Part shown: piece by piece, positions 1 through 7,800 of the stretch
Position numbering within the stretch: the stretch's first letter is position 1
How the letters are laid out: each line of letters starts with the position of its first letter
Source of the DNA: JAJFUV01 sp964561215
GTDB taxonomy: Bacteria > Acidobacteriota > Terriglobia > Bryobacterales > Bryobacteraceae
Assembly (NCBI GenBank): GCA_964561215.1
Contig: CAZLOS010000097.1
Coordinates: 1-19,031 of the forward strand
Direction of reading: 5' to 3'
Length of the DNA stretch: 19,031 nucleotides
Program-made: the position numbers and the translations under genes
The notes under the pieces: generated by a model
Seen by the model: only the letters and a program-made list of their open reading frames with translations
The model's database searches: none
What the model was told of the DNA's origin: nothing

Positions 1-295
1 CCAACTCCAACCCCACGAACCAGCGGAACAGCAGGTTGTATTGCATCTGCTCCATCAGCATCCGCTCGCTGCGAACCGAATAGAAGACTTGCAGCAGCGC
101 CGCGCGCAGCAAACGCTCCGGGGGCACCGACGGACGGCCCGTGCGCGAATACATGCCCTCAAAGTCCTTCGCCATCGCTCGCAGGACCTCGTCCACCGCC
201 TTGCGAATGGAGCGCAAGGGGTGATCCTGCGGCACCCTGTCCTCCAAGGACACGTAGCTGAACATTCCCGATTGCTGCTGATCGTCGCCGCGCAT
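1..295 (-). CDS. IS5/IS1182-type transposase, N-terminal part (runs off the left edge)
   Basis: Reading the minus strand from an ATG at 295 gives 98 codons that begin MRGDDQQQSGMFSYVSLEDR and continue to the window edge without a stop. The order of a short N-terminal tail, DHPLRSIRK, a GRPSVPPERLLRAALLQ block and a QYNLLFRWFVGLEL block is the N-terminal DUF772-type domain of IS5/IS1182-like transposases. It precedes the DDE catalytic domain, which lies outside the window. A GGGAG Shine-Dalgarno sits at 305-309, nine bases before the ATG, inside the loop of an inverted repeat (see 294-323). Activity cannot be judged because the catalytic part is missing here. The family assignment is from recognised motifs; the exact IS name is not known. 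Confidence 0.85.
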   Translation of the reverse strand, partial: MRGDDQQQSGMFSYVSLEDRVPQDHPLRSIRKAVDEVLRAMAKDFEGMYSRTGRPSVPPERLLRAALLQVFYSVRSERMLMEQMQYNLLFRWFVGLEL

Positions 296-323
296 AGAAC
301 AATTCTCCCAATCACTGTTCTAT
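294..323 (-). repeat. 8-bp perfect inverted repeat over the transposase start
   Basis: The arms ATAGAACA (294-301) and TGTTCTAT (316-323) are perfectly complementary, with 14 bases between them. In the transposase mRNA the loop carries the GGGAG ribosome-binding site and the 3' arm reaches into the ATG. A hairpin here could limit translation initiation, a known strategy of IS elements. An operator is the alternative. Confidence 0.5.
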
Positions 324-359
324 TCGTAAAGCGTTCAGGAAACGTTTTTCAACAAGTTC

Positions 360-1658
360 CTAGACGCTGGCGGGAACCACGTATGGAGCCCGGTAACGCC
401 TGCTGACCAGCGCGTTGGCTTCCGCGTCGTGGCCAAACGTTTCCTTGGCCGGATCGAATACGAGGTTTCGGCCCAGGCGGTAGCTGATGTTTGCCAGGTG
501 GCACATGGCCGACGAGATGTGGCCCTGTTCAACGTTCGCCGCCAGGTCCTGGACCTTGCGGCTCCGCACTACGTCCAGGAAGTTCGCGATGTGCGGCGCG
601 GGGTCGTCGGGTTTCGCCTCGATGAGCTTCATCTGCTCGCCGAGTTCCCGCTCCTCGCCCCGGAAAATCCGGAATCCGCGCGCGTCCAGCGCCATGACGC
701 CCTCGCTGCCGAAGAAGAGATTGCCGATGAAGTTGCCGCCGTCCAGAGTGATGCTGCCCTCGCCCGTGGTGGGCAGGCCGCGCACCTCGAAATTAACCTG
801 GCAGTCTCCGTAATCGAAGATGGCGAACTGCGTGTTGGGGGTCTCCTGATCGTCGTCGTAAACGAACTTGGCGCCGCTCGAGAAAACGCGCCGCGGCAGA
901 CCGCTCTTGCCGAGCCCCCACCGGGCCAGGTCCATCTGGTGCGGCCCCTGGTTGCCGATATCGCCGTTGCCGGTTGCCCAGAACCAGTGCCACTTGTAAT
1001 GGAAACGGTTCGGATTGAACTGTTGCCAGGCCGCCGGCCCCAGCCACAAGTCGTAGTCCACTCCGGGGGGCACTGGCCCGTTGGGCTGCTTGCCGATCGA
1101 AAGGCGACGCTTGTAGCAGAGGCCCTTGGCCAGATACAGCTTGCCAATAGCGCCCTGATGCAGCAGTTCGATGGCGCGGCGCTTGTGCGTAATGCTGCGG
1201 CTCTGCATCCCGACCTGCACCACGCGGTTGTACTTGCGCGCGGCCTCCACCATGCGTCGGCCTTCCCAGATATTGTGGCTGGAAGGCTTCTCCACGTAGA
1301 CATCCTTGCCCGCCTGGCAGGCCCAGATCGTGCCCAGCGCGTGCCAGTGGTTGCAGGTCACCAGCACCACTGCGTCGACGCTCTTGTCGTCGAACAGCTT
1401 CCGGAGATCCTGGTACGATTTTGGCTTCCCGGCTCCGGCCTGCTGGGCGAGTTGCTCAGCCTGCTCGAGCCGGGCCTGATCGATGTCGCAGATGGCTGCG
1501 ATCCGGCAGCCAGGCTGCGCCGCGAACGCCGTCATCAGTTCGCGCCCTCGGCCGCCCAGGCCGATGATGCCTACATTCACCATGTTGTTGGCGGACGCGC
1601 CATAAAGGCTGCCGGCCAGCGCGCCTGCCGCTCCACGAACGAAAGATCTTCGATCCAT
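360..1658 (-). CDS. Tat-exported Gfo/Idh/MocA-family oxidoreductase
   Basis: The protein has 432 residues. The chosen ATG at 1658 has an excellent AAGGAGG site (1664-1670) five bases upstream; the frame stays open further upstream, but into the promoter region. The N-terminus MDRRSFVRGAAGALAGSLYG is a twin-arginine signal. It is followed by the Rossmann dinucleotide-binding motif VGIIGLGGRG at about residues 30-40, and by the family's VEKPSSHN (EKP motif, Lys for catalysis) at about 121-128. The C-terminal alpha/beta substrate domain includes GDIGNQGPHQMD at about 230. Family members oxidise or reduce sugars and polyols with NAD(P)(H), and Tat-exported ones often carry a bound cofactor. The substrate is unknown. 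It is divergent from the ROK regulator and shares an upstream palindrome with the ceramidase-like gene. Its stop codon touches the IS boundary, but the C-terminal RAPYVVP looks complete for the family. Confidence 0.92.
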   Translation of the reverse strand: MDRRSFVRGAAGALAGSLYGASANNMVNVGIIGLGGRGRELMTAFAAQPGCRIAAICDIDQARLEQAEQLAQQAGAGKPKSYQDLRKLFDDKSVDAVVLVTCNHWHALGTIWACQAGKDVYVEKPSSHNIWEGRRMVEAARKYNRVVQVGMQSRSITHKRRAIELLHQGAIGKLYLAKGLCYKRRLSIGKQPNGPVPPGVDYDLWLGPAAWQQFNPNRFHYKWHWFWATGNGDIGNQGPHQMDLARWGLGKSGLPRRVFSSGAKFVYDDDQETPNTQFAIFDYGDCQVNFEVRGLPTTGEGSITLDGGNFIGNLFFGSEGVMALDARGFRIFRGEERELGEQMKLIEAKPDDPAPHIANFLDVVRSRKVQDLAANVEQGHISSAMCHLANISYRLGRNLVFDPAKETFGHDAEANALVSRRYRAPYVVPASV

Positions 1659-1732
1659 GATTGCCTCCTTACCGCTACATCGTGGCCGATGAATTATCCC
1701 CACGAGCCCATCATCGGAGAGGTCGCTTGCAG

Positions 1733-1738
1733 GGTCAA
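1733..1738 (-). promoter_or_regulatory. Candidate -35 element of the oxidoreductase promoter
   Basis: The minus strand reads TTGACC here, five of six matches to the sigma70 -35 consensus. A 17-base spacer leads to GATGAT (1710-1715, four of six matches to TATAAT). The equivalent element of the ceramidase-like gene lies at the same distance from its palindrome, which strengthens both. No transcript data are available, so the -10 is tentative. Confidence 0.5.
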
Positions 1739-1753
1739 TACTCCGGCCGCCAC

Positions 1754-1776
1754 GTTGCTTACAGACTGAAACCAAC
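1754..1776. promoter_or_regulatory. 23-bp palindromic operator, copy 1
   Basis: The half-site GTTGnTTnCAG is mirrored by CTGnAAnCAAC around a central A at 1765, so 18 of the 22 flanking positions are symmetric. The second copy at 4606-4628 has the same core. Each lies 15 bases upstream of a TTGAC -35 element. The size, TT/AA-rich half-sites and adjacency suggest recognition by the ROK regulator at 1880, which is inference. The site is also about 100 bases upstream of the regulator's own start, so autoregulation is possible. Confidence 0.7.
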
Positions 1777-1879
1777 GCGGTTCGCGACCGAAAACAGAGG
1801 CCCCGTGGGGGCGGTTTTCCGTTGCCCGGTGAGCGGACTCGCGGCAGGTGTAAAATGAGGCGATCATCTGATCGAGCCA

Positions 1880-3088
1880 ATGCGGAAAGTCCACCGTCTG
1901 GAAGAAATCGTCTTTTGGCATGTGTTCGACCGGCCGTCCTGCCTGCGAAACGACCTCGGTCAACACTTCGGCATCAGCCCGGCCACGGTAAGCCGGGTGG
2001 TTTCCGTGTTGGTGGAGAAAGGGCTCGTAATTGAAACCTCGGCGGAAGTGTCTTCGCCGGGAAGGAAGCCGCAATCGCTGAAGGTTAACCCGCGACTTGC
2101 GACTCTGCTCGGGATCGACATTCATGAGGAGGGCGCGCTCGCCGTTGTGACGGATCTGGCGGGCACCCTGCTGGGGCGCGGGACCGTCCGCTGCGACGCG
2201 GAACGGGGCGTGGACGCGATGGTGAGCGCCAGTCTGAAAGCGGCCGATGCCGCGCTGGAGGACGCGGAAATACCGCGTTCGGAGATCCGGCGTCTCGGCG
2301 TGAGCCACTGCGGCGACCTGGACATCAAGAACGGCGTTTGCGTCTCCTGGGCCAACGCCCCAGGCTGGAAATTCGTTCCGATTCGGGACATGCTGACCAG
2401 CACTTTTGGGATGACGGTCACTCTTGAAGACCGGGCGCGCGCACTGGCTACCGCCGAAAGGCGCATTTCTCCGGAGGATTGGGGCCACACCGAATCGGTG
2501 TACTTCACCTGCGGATCCGGAATCGGAATGGGCTTCTTCTCCGAGGGGCGGCTCTATCGGGGCGCCAGCCAGGGCGGCGGCGAGATCGGCCACACCGTGA
2601 TCGACGCCAGCGGCCCGCTATGCCGGTGCGGAAACCGCGGTTGTGTCGAGGCTTTCGCGGGCATCGTGGCGATTTTGGATTTCGTGCGCAAGTCCCTTGC
2701 TGCCGGCGCCGCGTCGACACTGCGGGAGGTGCCCGCCGCGGACCTCAACCTGCGGTCGGCTGTGAATGCTGCCCGCCAGGGCGATGCGGTGGCGGCAGCG
2801 GCACTGACCCGCGCGGCCAGGGCGCTGGGCATCGCCGTAGCCAATACCGTCCAGCTTCTGAATCCCTCGTTAGTCGTGCTGTGCGGGCAGTTGGCGTTGT
2901 TGGCGGGGCCTGAAATCCTGGAGCCTGTGCGGCTTGCGGTGCGGTCTCACTGCGTGGAAACCGCGGCGCGGCGCGTGGAAATAAGGCTTGCCCGCCCCAA
3001 GAAGGACGTTTCGGCCATCGGATGCGCCCTGCTCGCAGCGGAGGCTGAAGCCGAGCGCATCCTGCGGGCCAGATTTACCGAAGATTGA
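1880..3088 (+). CDS. ROK-family transcriptional regulator
   Basis: This 402-residue protein has an N-terminal winged helix-turn-helix, with LRNDLGQHFGISPATVSRVV at about residues 22-41 giving the recognition helix. A ROK sugar-kinase-like domain follows from about residue 75. The ROK signature is intact: GEIGHT followed by the zinc-binding CRCGNRGCVE at about 247-256. The first phosphate loop (GIDIHEEGALAVV) lacks the usual DxGG/T pattern, and the catalytic-loop region LEDRARA departs from ENDxN. It is therefore more likely a sugar-sensing repressor or activator than an active kinase. The length is typical for NagC/Mlc/XylR-type regulators. It is divergent from the oxidoreductase (221-base gap) and convergent with the ceramidase-like gene. 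The ATG at 1880 has no strong ribosome-binding site, but the frame is closed by a stop at 1856-1858. The probable regulon is the two flanking genes. Confidence 0.92.
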   Translation: MRKVHRLEEIVFWHVFDRPSCLRNDLGQHFGISPATVSRVVSVLVEKGLVIETSAEVSSPGRKPQSLKVNPRLATLLGIDIHEEGALAVVTDLAGTLLGRGTVRCDAERGVDAMVSASLKAADAALEDAEIPRSEIRRLGVSHCGDLDIKNGVCVSWANAPGWKFVPIRDMLTSTFGMTVTLEDRARALATAERRISPEDWGHTESVYFTCGSGIGMGFFSEGRLYRGASQGGGEIGHTVIDASGPLCRCGNRGCVEAFAGIVAILDFVRKSLAAGAASTLREVPAADLNLRSAVNAARQGDAVAAAALTRAARALGIAVANTVQLLNPSLVVLCGQLALLAGPEILEPVRLAVRSHCVETAARRVEIRLARPKKDVSAIGCALLAAEAEAERILRARFTED

Positions 3089-3091
3089 GGC

Positions 3092-3106
3092 CGCGGTGCT
3101 GCCGCG
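3092..3106. terminator. Short GC hairpin between convergent genes
   Basis: CGCGG (3092-3096) and CCGCG (3102-3106) form a perfect 5-bp stem with a TGCTG loop, in the 35-base gap between the convergent ROK and ceramidase-like stop codons. There is no T-tract on either side, so it is at best a weak or Rho-assisted terminator. Confidence 0.25.
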
Positions 3107-3123
3107 CCCCAGCGGCTTAACGG

Positions 3124-4512
3124 CTAGGGACGGGATTCAGGCTCAACGCCGCGCACCATGCGGGCAACCTTTTCAACAATGGTCTCTTCCACCGCCGTCG
3201 AGTACGACCCTCCAGGGCCGCCGCGGGTCTCGTAGCCGCCCTCCATCACGACCCGCTTCGAAGGAATGTAGCCGGGCATCTCGTTGGAATAGCTCGCCAC
3301 CCAGGTGTCGTCCCACCCATGCGCCGCTTTCAGCCGCAGCGAGTAATCGACCACCACTTCACCGCTCAGCGCGATGATGTTCAGGCCGCTCGAGAAGTGC
3401 AGGATCTGTATGGCGTAGGGCGTCCGCTCGGGGATCTTCGTGCCGGTATCGAGCGCTTTTATCGTGCGCTGGGCCTGGTCCCTGCGGTTGATGTCGGGAT
3501 CCTTGAGCCGGGCCTCTAGTTCACTCCGGCTGGGCAGAGGCTCGAAGGGGATCTCCACCGAATCGAACGCCGTCGTGAGCGGGCCAGCGATGGGTGCCAT
3601 CTTGCCGCGCAACACCAGGTCCACGGCATCGGCCAGCGTTTTCCCATACCGTACGCAGAGCGCAAGCGAGCGTTGAACAAGGGCGGGATCGTCGGAGTGG
3701 AACCTCGGCAGCGGGTTCGAATCGGCCCCGCAACCCTGTACGAACATGGCGACTACACCTGGATAGAGCCTCTCCAGTTCTGTCTGGGCGTAACCCGGAT
3801 AGTCGGCGTTGATCTGGTAGGCTGACATCGTTGTGGCATGACAAGCGTAGCCGAACAGGATCGCGCGCAACTTCCCATCCGGCGCACGCACCGCCAGCAC
3901 CGGGACGTCGTGATCCACAGGGCCGGGGAACTGCCGGGTGTTCGGACGGCTGCGCCGCCGGTTGACGGCAAATCCAGCTAAGCCTTGGTCAAACTGCAAC
4001 TTAGCGGGCGCAAGGTCCGTGATTGCGCGGCCTACCAGGTTCACGATCTTGTCCAGCAGATCCTTCGTGTAATCGGCGATCACCTGTTTCTCGTGCGGCG
4101 TACGCTTCGAGCTGGGGCCGCCCCCATCCAGGCTCAGCACCGGCCCGCTATGCGTGTGCGAGGCGTTCAGCATGAGGCGGTCGCGTGTGAGGCCATATTG
4201 CTCCTGGCAGCGCTTCGCAATGATGTCCGACAGATTCTTGTTGAAGCCGATCAAGTCGGCGGTGACGATGACGGTCGTTTTGCCGTTCTGATCCTGCAAG
4301 GCCAGGGCCTTTACTCGCAGATCGGCTGTGATGCCGTCGGAGGGCCGGTTGCGGCTTGCGAAGCCCATGAGATCAATGGGCTCTTTGGGGGTGACCACCA
4401 CGGAGGCCACGCCTGCCTTCCACTGCGCTGGCTCCTGGGCGGCAGCGATGGTCGCGGATACGGCCATCGAGGCGGCGAGAATGATTCCGCCGGTGAGACG
4501 ACAACTGAACAT
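3124..4512 (-). CDS. Neutral/alkaline non-lysosomal ceramidase-like secreted hydrolase
   Basis: The protein has 462 residues. The start at 4512 is supported by AAGGAG (4519-4524) six bases upstream and by an immediate Sec signal peptide (MFSCRLTGGIILAASM..., probable cleavage after AAAQ). The mature part opens with WKAGVASVVVTPKEP and LMGFASRNRP. It carries ASHTHSGP at about residues 116-123 and GYACHATTM at about 225, the zinc-binding His-containing blocks of the neutral/alkaline ceramidase N-terminal domain. It is much shorter than true neutral ceramidases (about 650-750 residues) and lacks the C-terminal immunoglobulin-like domain. Such short versions are frequent near sugar-catabolism genes in Acidobacteria and Planctomycetes, so a ceramide substrate should not be assumed. 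It shares the palindrome and -35 arrangement with the oxidoreductase gene, suggesting co-regulation. Confidence 0.88.
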   Translation of the reverse strand: MFSCRLTGGIILAASMAVSATIAAAQEPAQWKAGVASVVVTPKEPIDLMGFASRNRPSDGITADLRVKALALQDQNGKTTVIVTADLIGFNKNLSDIIAKRCQEQYGLTRDRLMLNASHTHSGPVLSLDGGGPSSKRTPHEKQVIADYTKDLLDKIVNLVGRAITDLAPAKLQFDQGLAGFAVNRRRSRPNTRQFPGPVDHDVPVLAVRAPDGKLRAILFGYACHATTMSAYQINADYPGYAQTELERLYPGVVAMFVQGCGADSNPLPRFHSDDPALVQRSLALCVRYGKTLADAVDLVLRGKMAPIAGPLTTAFDSVEIPFEPLPSRSELEARLKDPDINRRDQAQRTIKALDTGTKIPERTPYAIQILHFSSGLNIIALSGEVVVDYSLRLKAAHGWDDTWVASYSNEMPGYIPSKRVVMEGGYETRGGPGGSYSTAVEETIVEKVARMVRGVEPESRP

Positions 4513-4584
4513 AGAAAACTCCTTCTTGGGGTGCGGCCGGAATCCGGGCGCACACTCCCTAACCTGCTTACGGAACACACGCGC

Positions 4585-4590
4585 TGTCAA
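4585..4590 (-). promoter_or_regulatory. Candidate -35 element of the ceramidase-like gene
   Basis: The minus strand reads a consensus TTGACA here, 73-78 bases upstream of the start codon. It lies exactly 15 bases downstream (in the direction of transcription) of the 4606-4628 palindrome, as at 1733-1754. No good TATAAT match is seen at a 16-18-base spacing (GCAGGT at 17), which suggests that transcription may need an activator. Confidence 0.5.
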
Positions 4591-4605
4591 GCCCCCGCGG
4601 GATTT

Positions 4606-4628
4606 TTTGTTTACAGATTGAAAGCAAC
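4606..4628. promoter_or_regulatory. 23-bp palindromic operator, copy 2
   Basis: This matches copy 1 (1754-1776) at 18 of 23 positions, including a continuous TTACAGA core, and is an imperfect palindrome centred on 4617 with TTG...CAA ends. By analogy with copy 1 it is placed to control the ceramidase-like gene. It is about 200 bases upstream of the activase gene on the other strand, so an effect there is less likely. Confidence 0.65.
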
Positions 4629-4664
4629 CTTGCCGTGAATCTGAGTCAAACGGCCAGGATCTGA

Positions 4665-4808
4665 CGATCCGGACGGTGGTGGAAACGCTTTCCCGATGAC
4701 ATCCCGTTCGGCCCCGAATCCGGCTCGCTCGATGCCGCCAAAGCCCCGTTCGGTTTCAAGCCGTTGAAAAGGGCGCACTTCTATGGGGTGATGTATGATG
4801 GATTGTAA
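4665..4808 (+). pseudogene. Possible C-terminal relic of an unidentified gene
   Basis: After a TGA at 4662-4664 the frame is open for 47 codons with GC-rich third positions and ends at TAA (4806-4808). There is no suitable upstream start. The translation contains DDIPFGPESGSLDAAKAPFG and ends HFYGVMYDGL. This reads like the tail of a real protein rather than intergenic DNA, but I do not recognise the family. It fills most of the gap before the activase gene. Confidence 0.3.
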
Positions 4809-4826
4809 GTCTCCCGGTAGCGTCTA

Positions 4827-7800
4827 ATGGGCATCAATATTGGTCTGGACATCGGCGCGATCAGCCTGAAGCTGGCCGCCATCGGAGCACCTGAGGATCG
4901 CGCGCTGCTTGAATCGCTCGTGCGCGAGAAGCCGCATTTCCGGCTAACGGAGTGGGACAACCGCGGGAAGCGGCTGCCCATGGTGCTCTCCGACTACCGG
5001 CGCATTCAAGGCAGTCCCATACAGTCGACCTTTGATCTGTTGCAGGAGCTTCACGAGACCATCGAGGAATCGCGCGTCGAGGGGCTGCGCGTGACCGGCT
5101 CGGGAAGCCGCACCATCGCCCGGATCCTCGGTATCTACTTCGAAAACGAATTCAAGTCCATCGCGCGCATGATGGGCGAGTTCTATCCGCAGGTGCGCAC
5201 GGTGTTCGAAGTGGGTGGCGAGAGCTCCAAGTACATCCGCCTGGAGATGGACGCCGACACCGGAAAGTTCGGCATCGTCGATTACGACCGCAGCGGGGAG
5301 TGCGCGGCGGGCACCGGGTCCTTCATCGACCAGCAGGCCCTGCGCATGGGCTACTCGGTTGAGGAAGTGGGGCCTATCACTCGCGAAGCGGGCCGTGCGG
5401 CGCGCATCGCGGGCCGTTGCTCGGTGTTCGCCAAAAGCGACATGATCCACGCCCAGCAGAAGGGCCACACGCCTCCGGAGATTCTGCGCGGGTTGTGCGA
5501 CGCTGTGGCGCGCAATTTCAAGAGCAGCATTGTCAAGGGGCGGCCCGTGGTGGCGCCGGTGGCGCTGCTCGGCGCGGTTTCGCAGAACGAAGGGGTTACG
5601 CATGCCATCCGCGAGACCTTCTCGCTCAACGATGGCGAATTGGTTGTGCCGGATCTGTACGCATGGTGCGGCGCCATTGGTACCGCGATCCTGGAGTGCG
5701 AAGAGCGGCGCAAGCGCTCGCTGCGCGACATACACCGGCTTTGCCAGCACGAATCCGCCACGCACCCGCAGGATGCACAGCCGCTGAGCATGGATCGAGT
5801 CGTACTGCTGCGCGACCGCGTGGCCCCCTACAAGGCCCCCGATGACGGATCGAAGATTCCCGCCTATCTCGGTATCGACATCGGTTCGGTATCCACGAAC
5901 CTGGTGGCGATCGATGCGGACGCCAACGTCATCCACGACATCTATCTGCGCACCGCGGGGCGTCCCGTGGAAGCCGTGCAGCAGGGGCTGACCGAGATGA
6001 ACGAGAAGTGGGGTCGGCGGCTGGATATTCGCGGCGTGGGGACCACCGGTTCGGGACGCGAACTGATCGCCGAGTTCGTCGGCGCCGATGTGGTCAACGA
6101 CGAGATCACCGCGCACAAGACCGGCGCCGTGCACATCTCGGAAACGCTCGGCGGCGAACCCGTCGACACGATCTTTGAAATCGGCGGCCAGGACTCGAAG
6201 TTCATCTCGATCGAGAACGGCGTGGTGGTCGATTTCGCCATGAACGAAGCCTGCGCGGCCGGCACGGGCAGCTTCCTCGAAGAGCAGGCCGAGAAACTTG
6301 GCATCAACATCAAGGGCGAGTTCGCCAACCTGGCGCTTTCCGCCCCCGCGCCCACGCGCCTGGGCGAGCGCTGCACCGTATTCATGGAGCGCGATGTTAC
6401 CGGCTGGCTGCACAAGGGTGAAGTGGTGCCCAACGTGCTCGCCGGACTGGCCTATTCGATTGCGCTCAATTACGTGAACCGCGTCGTGCGCGGCCGGCGC
6501 ATCGGAGACGTCATCTACTTCCAGGGCGGTACGGCTTACAACGACGCCGTGGCGGCGGCCTTCAGCGGCCTGCTGGGCAAGAAGATCACCGTGCCTCCGT
6601 ACAACGGCGTGATGGGCGCCATCGGCATGGCCCTGATAGCGCGCGAATGGCACCGTGCGACCAAAGCGGCCAGCCGGTTCCGCGGCTACGACCTGTACAG
6701 CCTCGAAGTATCAACGCGCGACTTCACGTGCAAGGCCTGCACCAACCAGTGCGATATCAAGGAATTCACCATCGAAGGCCAGAAGAGCTTCTGGGGCGAC
6801 AAGTGCTCGGACCGTTACCGCAAGCCTTCGAAGACCGGGCGCAAGGCCGTCATAGAGGATCTGTTCCAGTTCCACGACAAGACTATCGAAAAGCTGACGG
6901 GACACCCGCTTGGCATGGCCAGATTCGAGCGTAAGCCCGGTAAAATCCACATCGGCATCCCGCGCACCATGTCGATGTACGACAAGTATCCGTTCTGGCA
7001 CCGCTACTTCACTGAGCTTGGTTTCGAAGTGGTGTTGTCGCGGCAGACCGATCCGAAGATCTCCGCCGACGGCATCGAGATGGCGCTCGCGCAGCCTTGT
7101 TACCCGGTGCAGGTGGCGCATGGCCACACGCTGTCGCTGATCGAATTGGGTGTCGATTACATTTTCGTTCCCAATATCCTGGATTCCGAAACCAGCGCGG
7201 ACGCCGCCGGTTCGGCGCATTTCTGCCCGTGGAATCAGACGCTGCCGTTCGTGCTGCAATCGGCGCCGAGGCTTGAAGAGTACGCTTACAAGTTCCTGGC
7301 GCCGACCTTGCACTTCCAGATGGGGCGCGAGGTGGTGAAGAGATCCCTGGCCGAGACCATGCGCAAGCTCGGTGTAAACCGGCGCGCGAGCGACAAGGCC
7401 GTCGACGCGGCGTATGCGACGCAGCGCGAGTTTCAGGACGCGCTCATCGAGGCCGGCAAGAGGGCTCTGGCGAAGCTGGATGAAACCGGAGAGCCGGGTC
7501 TGATCCTGGTCGGCCGCAGCTACAACATTTACGACCGCAGCATCAACTGCGACATCCCGCGCAAGCTCCGGCATCATTACGGCGCCAATGTCATCCCGCT
7601 GGATTTCCTGGTCACGGGCCAGGAGTCCATCCGCGAACTGCACCCGAACATGTACTGGATTTCCGGACAGAAGATCCTGGCGGCCGCGCGCCTGGCGGCC
7701 GAGCGCCCGAATCTGCACGTGATCTACATCTCGAATTTCAAGTGCGGGCCGGATTCCTACATCAAGCACTTCGCGCGCCAGACCGTGGGTGCGCCGCTGT

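Larger units (their letters stand above)
1..359 (-). mobile_element. Insertion sequence, 5' end only; right boundary near 359
   Basis: The transposase gene at 1-295 and about 64 bases of leader form the end of an IS element. The leader is AT-richer than its surroundings and reaches the neighbouring oxidoreductase stop codon at 360-362. The tetranucleotide CTAG at 360-363 contains that stop codon, and CTAG-like targets are known for some IS5-family elements. The boundary is therefore placed at about 359 by inference. The other end and its matching inverted repeat are outside the window, so the exact terminus is unproven. Confidence 0.55.

Noticed and set aside
429..1769. Long plus-strand open frame (446 codons) opposite the oxidoreductase
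   Set aside because: Antisense shadow of a GC-rich gene. The minus-strand product has clear family motifs and a strong ribosome-binding site; this frame has neither.
4764..4799. TTGAAA...TATGAT promoter for the activase gene
   Set aside because: The spacer between the hexamers is 24 bases, too long for a sigma70 promoter; TATGAT alone is not enough.
4944..6653. 569-codon minus-strand open frame opposite the activase
   Set aside because: The composition (His, Arg and Ala rich, with no recognisable domain) is that of an antisense shadow, and the plus-strand protein is unmistakable.
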